From assembly GCA_910578385.1 (NCBI GenBank), contig CAJTQV010000006.1:105000-168999 (forward strand): DNA of 64,000 bases, given 5' to 3'. Origin of the DNA: an uncultured Muribaculaceae bacterium. GTDB lineage: Bacteria > Bacteroidota > Bacteroidia > Bacteroidales > Muribaculaceae. The notes beneath the pieces were generated by a model that was not told where the DNA came from, did no database searches, and was given only the letters and a program-made list of their open reading frames with translations. Of this stretch, positions 1 to 7,165 are shown one piece after another (position 1 is the first letter of the stretch; the number at the start of each line of letters is the position of its first letter). A program made the translations under genes and the position numbers.

Positions 1-430
1 CAAGTTCAAGGGCGACGAGTGATCCCACCGAGCCGCACCCTATTATCACCGCACCTTTGCGGAGCATGGTGTCAGATTCAAGAATCCCGGTATTGCGCGA
101 GAATATATCCATTTTAAGGCAGACAGGTTCCAGATCGCACTTCCGGCCGAGATGGTCATGGAATATAACCTTCCCGTCACTGTCACGATACCCGTAAATC
201 CCGTTCCCGGGGCTTTGGGATACGTCTGTGAGGAAATTCCCGAGCAAAGAGGGAACAGGAGCTCCCGGAGCTGTTTCCGGCCGCGAGAGGGCAACTATAT
301 TATAATAGTTTGTGTCCGGGAAATGATAACCCCATAGTTCGCATGGACCCTCTATGTGCATCGGGTAGCATACCGTGGGACGTCTTGGCTTGCCAAGCAT
401 GTACTTATTGATGTCGGGCAGGCTTTTCAT
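1..430 (-). CDS. E1/ThiF-like ubiquitin-activating enzyme, N-terminal part (cut by window edge)
   Basis: The frame opens at an ATG at 430 and stays open to base 2, giving 143 codons that run off the window. Residues 1-120 form an N-terminal extension I do not recognise. From about residue 110 the protein reads SRNTGILESD, then RKGAVIIGCGSVGS with the GxGxxG nucleotide loop at residues 131-136. This is the start of the Rossmann fold of E1/MoeB/ThiF enzymes, including the usual short arginine-asparagine segment before the fold. Such enzymes adenylate the C-terminus of a ubiquitin-like protein and pass it to a cysteine. The catalytic cysteine and zinc knuckle would lie outside the window. The start overlaps the end of the JAB gene by 26 bases, so the two are translationally coupled. 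With the E2-like and JAB genes upstream it completes an E1-E2-JAB set. The family call is strong; the partner protein is unknown. Confidence 0.85.
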   Translation of the reverse strand, partial: MKSLPDINKYMLGKPRRPTVCYPMHIEGPCELWGYHFPDTNYYNIVALSRPETAPGAPVPSLLGNFLTDVSQSPGNGIYGYRDSDGKVIFHDHLGRKCDLEPVCLKMDIFSRNTGILESDTMLRKGAVIIGCGSVGSLVALEL

Positions 431-1340
431 TTTTCATAACTGTTATGGGTCGGGTTGAGCGGGATGAGTCAGAGTGATCGTTCTTCCCAACGCGTTTTTT
501 CAAAGGGGTTATTTCCTGTTCGGGTGCGGGATGGACTTTCATGGATGCAATGCAATATCCACCTCCGAGTCCGAGCAGAAGACATCCCGTTGACACTGCA
601 AGCATGAGGGCTCTTGATTTCTTACGGGGACTCCGCTCGGCGACAGTTTTGTCACATCCTTTAGGTGGAACCTCAAGAATCCCGTCAGTCCCATGCGCAT
701 CCGCCGGCTGGTCGACAGAAACGCTGTCATCCGCATTAAGGTCAGAGATGCCCGATATGCGTGGTGTCAGGTTCCTGTGGTTTCTGTCAATATACCGCAG
801 CTTGAAATACTTTTCGGGAATAATATCATCGCCTACTTCGACAGCTGTCATCGAATATTTGCCGTGAGCCGCCGAGGCATCAGTCCCGGCGGGGAGATGG
901 TATAGAGTCAGACGGAAAGCCGGATCGATATTAACCAGTCCGGAAATCACACCGTATGGATTCCGTGATGCAAAATCGGAATTGGTCACATCATCTGTGG
1001 GTGAGAAATAATCCATCGAGCCGGGATGGCGATGCCACAAGCCCAGTACCTGCAACCGGTGATGATATAGATTCGCCACGGAAGTGCTGAGATAGCTTAC
1101 GAAATGCGGGTCATATTCAAACAGGGCCTTCTCATGGACGCATTCAAGACCGGGTGGTATCACCTCCATTACAATCCACACTCCATTGTCCAGAATATGG
1201 CCGAGCAGAATGCCTCCTGTTTCCAAAGGGTGCATGGCGAAACTTTCCCGGACTATGGCGTTATAAGCCCTGTCGCTGAAAACCACCACCTCACACGGAA
1301 GATTCATTTGCATAGTGCGGCCGGACTTATATTCCGCCAT
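405..1340 (-). CDS. Membrane-anchored JAB/JAMM (MPN) isopeptidase
   Basis: A 311-residue protein. I start it at the ATG at 1340, because a longer frame to 1505 lies wholly inside the upstream gene. Residues 15-150 are a JAB domain with a full JAMM zinc signature: Glu40 in LETGG, His103 and His105 in WHRHPG, Ser113 and Asp116 in FSPTD. This arrangement is that of active metallo-isopeptidases of the Rpn11/CSN5/prokaryotic JAB group, which cut after the terminal glycine of ubiquitin-like proteins. Residues 190-243 are polar and probably unstructured. Residues 244-266 are one hydrophobic segment followed by a basic tail, so the enzyme should be held in the inner membrane by its C-terminal part. 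It overlaps the E2-like gene by 14 bases and the E1-like gene by 26. Probable roles are maturation of a ubiquitin-like precursor or removal of the modifier at the membrane. Confidence 0.88.
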   Translation of the reverse strand: MAEYKSGRTMQMNLPCEVVVFSDRAYNAIVRESFAMHPLETGGILLGHILDNGVWIVMEVIPPGLECVHEKALFEYDPHFVSYLSTSVANLYHHRLQVLGLWHRHPGSMDYFSPTDDVTNSDFASRNPYGVISGLVNIDPAFRLTLYHLPAGTDASAAHGKYSMTAVEVGDDIIPEKYFKLRYIDRNHRNLTPRISGISDLNADDSVSVDQPADAHGTDGILEVPPKGCDKTVAERSPRKKSRALMLAVSTGCLLLGLGGGYCIASMKVHPAPEQEITPLKKRVGKNDHSDSSRSTRPITVMKNEKPARHQ

Positions 1341-1983
1341 GACGGTTGAATTCAGCTGCCGGCATATCTCCTGTGAGCACCAGCTCAAAAGCCGTGAGCC
1401 ACTTAACGGCCCATCCGAGCACGGAAGCGGCGGAAGATGTGGTGTGGCCGATTTTCTGGTCATCTGCCTCGTTGGTGCACAGATACCTGTTCTGCACTTC
1501 GTCAATCAGAAGATGGGAAGGTTGGAATCCGGCTATCTCGATAAGCTCGTCTATGTCCGGGAGTACCGGATAGACCTTGACCGAGGAACCCATCTTGCGA
1601 TGGGGATGGTTGTTATCATATACAGCCATGACATAATACTGCATTTTTTTGTTGAACTTTGATTCATAGACTCCCGGCTCCAGCATGCCTGTCCAGCATA
1701 GTCGTCCGTCATCAAGAGTATTAAGTTCAAACTGAGGGAAACTATTGGCCATCGCCATTTTTTCCATCGTAAGACGAGTTGGATCGGTCTCATACCATTG
1801 GGCAGCCAACTTGCCGCCTGCGACTTCAACCGTAACCTCGTCGGTCGTTCCCATCGCCTTTCCGCCGGGAGCTACCTTCACAGTTTCCCCGTGCATGAGC
1901 CGTTCCCTTAATTCGGCTCGCTGGCGTGCCGCAGCATCTTCACCGGCGAATCTGCCGGCCGGAAGCGTTATATTGATGTCCAT
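1327..1983 (-). CDS. E2 (UBC-fold)-like conjugating protein
   Basis: A 218-residue protein. Residues 70-210 follow the E2 layout: a first helix (RLTMEKMAMA), strands (PQFELNTL, GRLCWTGML, QYYVMAVYD), the HPHRKMGSSVKVYPVLP loop in the position of the HPxYPxxxP segment, a candidate catalytic Cys169 in NRYLCT, then a tryptophan-rich helix (LGWAVKWLTAFELVLTGD) like the C-terminal part of prokaryotic E2 families. E2 proteins take an activated ubiquitin-like protein from E1 on their cysteine and pass it to a target. Residues 1-60 are outside the fold and unassigned. They might hold a small extra domain, but I cannot show that it is ubiquitin-like. The protein ends in HGGI, a curious near-terminal diglycine. 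The call rests on fold pattern and on neighbours, since E2 sequences in bacteria are very divergent. Confidence 0.72.
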   Translation of the reverse strand: MDINITLPAGRFAGEDAAARQRAELRERLMHGETVKVAPGGKAMGTTDEVTVEVAGGKLAAQWYETDPTRLTMEKMAMANSFPQFELNTLDDGRLCWTGMLEPGVYESKFNKKMQYYVMAVYDNNHPHRKMGSSVKVYPVLPDIDELIEIAGFQPSHLLIDEVQNRYLCTNEADDQKIGHTTSSAASVLGWAVKWLTAFELVLTGDMPAAEFNRHGGI

Positions 1984-2036
1984 AAGCTAAAATATATTAA
2001 AGTATAGAATGTTAAGTTGTTATATTTCTGTTGAAG

Positions 2037-2255
2037 CTATATTCCCTCAATCTCCCCAAGAAGACGGTTTGTCATGTCGACAGCCGACTGAACAGGTATT
2101 TCAAGGTCGCGTATCGACTGCAGGACCGGTTCGGCGAACCTGATACGGAAATCCCTGCCCTGCATGTCGTGCCATGCCGTGCAAGTCGAATCGACAACCT
2201 GTTGCAGACCGCGGCCGACATGCTCTATGTCCTGTGCGAAATCCAAAGTGTTCAT
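2037..2255 (-). CDS. WXG100-like small helical protein (third in operon)
   Basis: A 72-residue protein starting at the ATG at 2255; a second in-frame ATG lies 13 codons upstream, at 2294. The longer frame to 2507 lies inside the preceding gene and is not used. The sequence is helix, short turn, helix with TAWHDMQGRDF at residues 27-36, the W-x-D-x-x-x-x-x-F pattern that replaces the WxG turn in many distant ESAT-6/WXG100 relatives. There is no signal peptide. Such proteins form helical-hairpin dimers and are the substrates of type VII systems driven by an EssC-type ATPase, which is encoded upstream. It lies 22 bases after the coiled-coil gene and 53 before the E2-like gene, so it belongs to the same operon. 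It could equally be a structural partner rather than a substrate. Confidence 0.65.
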   Translation of the reverse strand: MNTLDFAQDIEHVGRGLQQVVDSTCTAWHDMQGRDFRIRFAEPVLQSIRDLEIPVQSAVDMTNRLLGEIEGI

Positions 2256-2277
2256 GGTAATATCCTTTCCGGTCAAT

Positions 2278-2988
2278 CTAACGCGTATGTTCATTCGGGT
2301 CTCCCGCTGCCAGATGGCGCAGAATGGCGAGTCTCTGCTGCTCCTCCTGTTTTTCCTTGATGCGGCGCATGCCTTCACGGAAGGCGACAACCTTACTGTC
2401 AAGAATCCTGTCGCGAGCTTCGCAGAACTTGCCGGCGGTTGTCCCGTAGTCCGGTTCATGCCTGGCGGATAACGACGGAGAGGTAAGTTCCGCCAACATT
2501 GTTTCATGATTCTCGACCTTGTCGCGGATGGAAAGAAGCCTCCTTGAAGCGTCAGGAATCATAATCTCCGTTATTCTCCCGATCAGCATATCTCCCGATT
2601 GGGATGATAAGTACCTGTCACGTTCCGACATCATTGAAGCCAGGAATCGTTCCCCTTTCTCCCGGCGGGCCGTGGCTTTGCTGAGTTCTTCCCCGGCACG
2701 TCTCATGTCGCGTTCCTCGCAACGGCAAGAGGGGACATAGGTGCCGGTTTCCTCATCATACCGTTGGCGGTCAGCGCATGCGTAATAAACAGAACTTGCC
2801 ACATCATACCGATGTCTTGCGGAAATTTCATCAGCTGTCAGCATGTCAACCTTGTTGCGGGCCTGCATAAGCGCATTGTCAAGGAAGGCGCGCACCTCGC
2901 CACGAATCTCCGTAAGAGAGATTCCTGCACGCATAAAGGCTGTATCGAGATCGGTCAGATAAACGATATCAACATCTATTTCAGCCAT
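2278..2988 (-). CDS. Coiled-coil protein of the type VII/ubiquitin-like operon
   Basis: A 236-residue protein that I cannot place in a named family. It starts MAEIDVDIVYLTDLDTAF, then is almost entirely charged helix (residues 25-220) with heptad-like stretches, for example the segments around residues 85-115 and 205-225. A small cysteine cluster, CRCEE, sits near residue 88-92. There is no signal peptide and no membrane segment. It begins 5 bases after the second WXG100-like gene and ends 22 before the third, so it is co-transcribed with them. By position it resembles the longer helical proteins (LXG-like or chaperone-like) found beside small WXG100 partners in type VII loci. No toxin domain is visible at its C-terminus. 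Function is inferred from context only. Confidence 0.75.
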   Translation of the reverse strand: MAEIDVDIVYLTDLDTAFMRAGISLTEIRGEVRAFLDNALMQARNKVDMLTADEISARHRYDVASSVYYACADRQRYDEETGTYVPSCRCEERDMRRAGEELSKATARREKGERFLASMMSERDRYLSSQSGDMLIGRITEIMIPDASRRLLSIRDKVENHETMLAELTSPSLSARHEPDYGTTAGKFCEARDRILDSKVVAFREGMRRIKEKQEEQQRLAILRHLAAGDPNEHTR

Positions 2989-2993
2989 AGATT

Positions 2994-3281
2994 TCAGATG
3001 TCGGCTTGGGCCCCTTCGTGGTTCAACGCATATTCAATACGAGGAGGAAGATAAGAATCCGCCCATCCGGCGTATTTCCCGGCGAGTGCCGCAATCAATT
3101 CCTGCCTGCTCCGGAATGCTTCCTGAAACTCCTCGAACTTGGTGTCGCACCATGACTGCGCCAGGCGACCCATGTCTCCGTTCAAGGTCGTGTAGAGATC
3201 CATAAGTGCGGCCGAGAGTGCCTTGAGTTCCTGCTGGAGGTCAATCAACGCGGCAGACGATACATAAGTTCCTGTGCTCAT
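2994..3281 (-). CDS. WXG100-like helical hairpin protein (second in operon)
   Basis: A 95-residue, signal-less protein. Two amphipathic helices flank the turn motif LAQSWCDTKFEEF at about residues 39-51, with W followed by D and a later F as in Bacteroidetes relatives of the WXG100 family. The length matches the family's usual 80-100 residues. A C-terminal segment after residue 65 (YAGWADSYLPPRIEYAL) contains a Y-x-x-x-D-like pair (Y70, D74), loosely similar to the YxxxD/E export signal of type VII substrates; that reading is tentative. The ATG overlaps the stop of the preceding WXG100-like gene by 4 bases (ATGA), a classic sign that the two are made as a pair and probably form a heterodimer. 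Confidence 0.75.
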   Translation of the reverse strand: MSTGTYVSSAALIDLQQELKALSAALMDLYTTLNGDMGRLAQSWCDTKFEEFQEAFRSRQELIAALAGKYAGWADSYLPPRIEYALNHEGAQADI

Positions 3282-3526
3282 AAATTTTCATATTCCAAAG
3301 CGTTCTGTTGAAAATACAGGAGGGGACCCTCCTGGAAGTCATTGATTTCATCCCGGAGCGGCAGAAGCAAGTCGCGGTCCTGCATGAACTGGTCATCCTT
3401 CCATTCCCGGGCTACCGATTCAATGGCCGAGTCAGTGCGTCGCAACTGCACGTCAAGATTATCGGCAAGTTCCATCAGTTTTTGTCGGAACGCCATCAGT
3501 TCATCCGGGTCTATTGTCATAGCCAT
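3278..3526 (-). CDS. WXG100-like helical hairpin protein (first in operon)
   Basis: An 82-residue protein without a signal peptide. Helix one (residues 6-38) is followed by SVAREWKDDQFMQDRDLL at 37-54, with W and D placed as in the WXG100 turn, then a second helix to residue 75. It begins 9 bases after the ATPase gene and its stop overlaps the next WXG100-like start. ATPases of the EssC type bind WXG100 dimers, so this pair is the most likely direct client of the ATPase upstream. I place it in the broad WXG100 superfamily by length, predicted helices and the W-x-D turn, not by close identity to a known member. Confidence 0.75.
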   Translation of the reverse strand: MAMTIDPDELMAFRQKLMELADNLDVQLRRTDSAIESVAREWKDDQFMQDRDLLLPLRDEINDFQEGPLLYFQQNALEYENL

Positions 3527-3535
3527 GATGGCATG

Positions 3536-6500
3536 TTATTTATATGGTTTGAATTTTATAGAGATATTTCTGCGGTTATCCCTCATATAAGCTCTGAATC
3601 GGGAGGAGGGACGGTTGAGAACAAACAGACGGTTTGCTGCATAAGAGTCCATAATCTTCATGGAAGCGCCTTCCGGCATCTGGAGTGCAATACGATAATT
3701 GCACATGTCGAGTACTTTCGGGTCAATCCGTACGGCCGCTGCAAGCGTGTCAGCCTGCAATATTGTAAAGACCCCGACAGCCGGTCCGTTCGCAAGAATA
3801 TAAGCCATGTGTCTTGCTGCGGCGGATGGTTTGGGTACGATGCCGGACGAATCAGGGTCGAAAGCTCTTATTCCTTGCACATCGAAGCCTGCAATGTAGA
3901 TATGTGGCTGGACAGCTTCCGGATTATTCCGGCGCAAATCAACCTCCTCTTTTATGTCGGCGAGAATACTCGCTGCCTCGGTCTGGGTCCGGGGGGCGGA
4001 ATAGTTGATACGCGAAGCGGAAAGATGTCTGTCAGCCTCGGGCCATAGCGGATTGTCGATTCTCATGCCGTTGAGTGCGACGACAGTCGCGGAGTCCGGT
4101 TCGTGAGCGTTGACAGCAGACAGTATCGCATGGAGCGCTATGCGCCCGGCAACCAGGGTCTCTCCACCGGCCACAAGTATGTTGTTTCCATTCTCCTTTA
4201 CAAGCGATATGCACACATCAACCTGATTCACTGCGATTGACTCGCCGAGATAGATTGGAACTACCTGAGGTGCGGATGCCGGCAAGATGTGTTCCGGAAG
4301 AGTGCGCCGGGTTTCGAATTCAGGAAGTTCGTCAGAGCGGAACACGATGACAGGCTCATGGCGGTATGTATTGTTTTCGGCAAACCGGGACAGAGAATCG
4401 AGCATCCCGTCAATGTCATCCTTAGTGGCGAAGAAACCTTTGGCAAGTCTGTTGTCGTAAGATGCACCGGATTCAGAATTGTAGATACATTCACCGGTGC
4501 GCAGTCGAGGAGTCTCGCGTGGATTTTCCATGGTGATAAGAGACTGGAAGTCGTTGGGAGTGCATTTGAACACCACTCTGTTGGCAATCAGGTCGCGCGG
4601 AAGCATAGAGGAGGGCGGAAGTTTCTGGGTGGCCAGTATAAGGTTGATCCCGAACTTACGGAACTCCTGAATTATGGTGTGAATCTTGGCATTGGCCTCC
4701 TGTGAGCTCTTGTCATTAGTCTCGTCAAACAATTTCTGGAACTCATCAATAACTACAAGAAGCCTGGGCACATTGAGAGTCGGATCAATTCGTCTCAGCT
4801 CCACGATGCTGTTCGCATTATATTGTCGGCACAATTCCATGCGTCGCGCTCCCTCTTCCTCAAGCTCGCGGAGAATGCTAAGACCGAATTCCCGCTCGGC
4901 TTCCGGAGCTATGACGCGAGCATGAGGAAGATTGGCGATAGCGTATGCGTTGAACTCGACTCCTGAAAAGTCGATGAGATACATTCTCAGTTCATCGGGA
5001 GAGTATTTGAATGCGGCATTTAGAATCAGGGAATGGAGGAATACGCTCTTTCCCGAACCGGGAATTCCGATTACCACGGCAGTATTCTGGCCGCTCTCCT
5101 GAGTTATATGGAGTGCGACACTGTTGCGCTCGGGCGATAGCCCGAAAGGAATGTCGATGCCGTAACAGCTTTCCCCTTTCCACCAGTTATTTCGGTCGGG
5201 CAGATAGTCCGACATCATAATGCGGTCGTTCTCGTCCGACCGGCTGTTGGAAACGGATTTTACAATCTCAATCAGTTCATTGTGGTGCAGAGTGGGGTGC
5301 AAGGATTCTGCTATCCGGAAATGGTCTTCACTATGATGGCCCTCACATATGGATCCGAAGAGCGACTTCCCGGCATTTTCAAAATTAAAGATGGCCGGTA
5401 TATTGAAGAATTCCTCCGGAGATATGTGCCGGTTGCGTCCATTGTCAGAGGTCAGCACCAGCATGCCGACACCTGCGCGGGGACCATTCTTTGCAATGAG
5501 CCGGAGCATGTTCAGAGCATCTTGTTGCAGGCCTGAAGGAAAGGACTTGACTACAACCAGTATGAATGGTTCCGCAGAGCTTCGTCCGGCGTTATACTCC
5601 CGCAAAGTCATATCCGGTTTTATGAGCAGATTGCGGATTATGTCGCTTATGTGGCGGTGCAAGTCGCGAATCTTATCGCGGACAGCCTCCGTGTCGGAAA
5701 TCACGTCATACAGTTCCCTGTCGAGTGTGTTGAAGGCAGTGTCAAGGCCGGACATGTCTTCCATGTCAAAAACCACAACCCTCAGTGAGCGGGGCGCGTT
5801 GTCACGGAAAAGTACACCGGTCAGAGTGTCAGCGAAAGTTTCGGCAATTTCTTTAGATTTTTCATCGTAGGTAAGCAAGAGCGGTCCGGAGCCCATGGCA
5901 TCGACGAACTCGCGTCGGTGCAGTTTTATATCTCCGAACGGATGGCCGAAAGACAGGGTAGACCGACCGTACTGCACGATAGAGGCAAAAGTGCGCGGTT
6001 GCGTGGAACCATTAACAGAAAATTCATGGTCAAACCTTGTGTCAAAGGCAATAATGGCATTGTTGACCGAGGGGACTATTATGTCCAGTATATTCTGTGG
6101 TATTTCCTCAATATTGTTGATTTGAATAAGGCGGCTTATTTTATCGAGCAGTTCACGGAATATGCGGTTATATTCACCGATGTAATACTTCATTCTTTCA
6201 TGCCTCGATTCGAAGACCAGTTTATAAGGGTGGTCATCCTTAGATGTCAGCGTGTTGATTGAATCGAGTATTTGCGAGATGGAATCGATGCAGGCAGAAG
6301 ATAAGGGGGCATTTGTCGGCACATTGGGACTTTCAGAGACTTCAGTATCTACAGAGCCGGAATTGTCAGCCGACAGGCTGCCGATAAGTTCGTCATATTC
6401 CACAGCCGGCATCCAGACAAGAGAATCACAATCAGATCCGAGAGGACCCGATGCTACCGGAATGTCGGGAGTGAGATGTATATTTCTGAGAGTCTCAAGC

Positions 6501-6556
6501 GAGAACGGACCGTAACGTTCGCGATCCATCTCCGCATAATATATGGTCTGTGTCAT
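3536..6556 (-). CDS. EssC/FtsK-like ATPase with N-terminal GYF_2 domain
   Basis: A 1006-residue protein. Residues 1-60 (IYYAEMDRERYGPFSLETL) are a GYF_2 domain, a peptide-binding module, where EssC proteins carry forkhead-associated domains. Three P-loop-like units follow. The first, about 205-400, is degenerate. The second, about 465-720, is intact, with Walker A GIPGSGKS at 497-504, Walker B LLVVIDE at 599-605 and a sensor region ILATQKLPP. The third, about 765-1000, has lost the Walker lysine (VAGGETLVAG). Three FtsK-type units of which only some bind ATP is the arrangement of type VII motor proteins. I see no membrane segment, unlike EssC, so membrane attachment would need a partner. It is the first gene of the operon, with a long leader upstream. 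The FtsK/EssC assignment is firm; secretion is inferred. Confidence 0.87.
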   Translation of the reverse strand: MTQTIYYAEMDRERYGPFSLETLRNIHLTPDIPVASGPLGSDCDSLVWMPAVEYDELIGSLSADNSGSVDTEVSESPNVPTNAPLSSACIDSISQILDSINTLTSKDDHPYKLVFESRHERMKYYIGEYNRIFRELLDKISRLIQINNIEEIPQNILDIIVPSVNNAIIAFDTRFDHEFSVNGSTQPRTFASIVQYGRSTLSFGHPFGDIKLHRREFVDAMGSGPLLLTYDEKSKEIAETFADTLTGVLFRDNAPRSLRVVVFDMEDMSGLDTAFNTLDRELYDVISDTEAVRDKIRDLHRHISDIIRNLLIKPDMTLREYNAGRSSAEPFILVVVKSFPSGLQQDALNMLRLIAKNGPRAGVGMLVLTSDNGRNRHISPEEFFNIPAIFNFENAGKSLFGSICEGHHSEDHFRIAESLHPTLHHNELIEIVKSVSNSRSDENDRIMMSDYLPDRNNWWKGESCYGIDIPFGLSPERNSVALHITQESGQNTAVVIGIPGSGKSVFLHSLILNAAFKYSPDELRMYLIDFSGVEFNAYAIANLPHARVIAPEAEREFGLSILRELEEEGARRMELCRQYNANSIVELRRIDPTLNVPRLLVVIDEFQKLFDETNDKSSQEANAKIHTIIQEFRKFGINLILATQKLPPSSMLPRDLIANRVVFKCTPNDFQSLITMENPRETPRLRTGECIYNSESGASYDNRLAKGFFATKDDIDGMLDSLSRFAENNTYRHEPVIVFRSDELPEFETRRTLPEHILPASAPQVVPIYLGESIAVNQVDVCISLVKENGNNILVAGGETLVAGRIALHAILSAVNAHEPDSATVVALNGMRIDNPLWPEADRHLSASRINYSAPRTQTEAASILADIKEEVDLRRNNPEAVQPHIYIAGFDVQGIRAFDPDSSGIVPKPSAAARHMAYILANGPAVGVFTILQADTLAAAVRIDPKVLDMCNYRIALQMPEGASMKIMDSYAANRLFVLNRPSSRFRAYMRDNRRNISIKFKPYK

Positions 6557-6603
6557 ATTCTTGATACTGAGTGAATAAGATTCCTGTTAAGCCGCATGAT
6601 AGA

Positions 6604-6628
6604 CCATATCTCTAAATAAGAGATATGG
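6604..6628 (-). promoter_or_regulatory. Palindromic hairpin in the operon leader
   Basis: A perfect inverted repeat: ten bases (CCATATCTCT), five-base loop (AAATA), ten bases back. It lies 48 bases upstream of the ATPase start. Bases 6604-6625 read on the minus strand are identical to 6794-6815 on the plus strand. It may be a transcript hairpin or a binding site for a dimeric regulator of the operon. Confidence 0.5.
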
Positions 6629-6751
6629 ATGAATTGCAACTATTTGAAAATAAGATATTTAATCAGCGCAATAAATCATGATGGTAAAACATTTCAATAT
6701 CATAGCCAATCACCGGGATGTTTTGACGGCGAAAAATGTAACCAGAAAGTC

Positions 6752-6781
6752 TTGATTTAAAGAAAATAATTCTTAAATTTG
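6752..6781 (+). promoter_or_regulatory. Bacteroidetes-type promoter for a small RNA
   Basis: TTGA at 6752-6755, 18 bases, then TAAATTTG at 6774-6781, which fits the TAnnTTTG -7 box. It points away from the operon and towards the hairpin at 6794. Confidence 0.45.
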
Positions 6782-6787
6782 CAAACG

Positions 6788-6866
6788 GATAGGTATCTCT
6801 TATTTAGAGATATGGATGAACTTAAAACGCAACGGGTAGGCCGATTGGAGGTCTGTCCGTTTTTTT
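6788..6866 (+). ncRNA. Putative small RNA divergent from the operon
   Basis: About 80 bases lie between the promoter at 6752-6781 and a terminator hairpin. The 5' part is a hairpin (arms TATCTCT and AGAGATA, loop TATTT, 6794-6812) identical to the hairpin at the head of the divergent operon transcript. The 3' part is an 11-base-pair stem at 6832-6842 and 6850-6860, with three G-T pairs, followed by seven T. An ATG at 6811 opens a frame that runs through the terminator, so a protein product is unlikely. The family is not recognised. Confidence 0.35.
6832..6866 (+). terminator. Intrinsic terminator of the small RNA
   Basis: ACGGGTAGGCC pairs with GGTCTGTCCGT over a seven-base loop, followed directly by a run of T to 6866. 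Confidence 0.55.
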
Positions 6867-7136
6867 GTGAGAAGTGGCAGAGAGTCTCATGCACAGTCAT
6901 TATGATTTCATCGGAATTGTTCTTCTTCCCTAAAGCTCAGAGCCTGAACAAAAAGGTAACAAGATTACCGGGGAGTACACCGGAGTGATGATTGATGCAG
7001 ATGAGATTGCAGCGACATCAGCGAAAATACGCAAGAATGCGGCACGTAATATCCGTCGCGCGCCAGTAGCACGCAAGCGTTGATAGAACCTTGACATACG
7101 ACACACGCCCGGTGTGGGCGTGGTGCTGACAACAGA

Positions 7137-7165
7137 ACGCCCCGGACCGCTGCGGTCCGGGGCGT
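7137..7165. terminator. Strong GC hairpin, terminator-like
   Basis: Twelve perfect pairs (ACGCCCCGGACC and its complement) with a five-base loop. It sits 56 bases beyond the stop of the minus-strand gene at 7221. A smaller hairpin at 7104-7122 follows in that direction. Neither has a clear T run, so termination is only likely. Confidence 0.45.

Noticed and set aside
1338..1505. Longer N-terminus for the JAB protein
   Set aside because: The extra 55 codons lie entirely inside the E2-like gene in another frame and have no domain character.
6626..6682. Start of a phage antirepressor-like gene (MDELQLFEN)
   Set aside because: The frame stops after 18 codons and has no downstream continuation. 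It probably reflects the hairpin followed by chance coding.
6779..6988. A 69-codon plus-strand frame
   Set aside because: It runs through the small-RNA terminator and a decayed C repeat. The product has no protein-like character.
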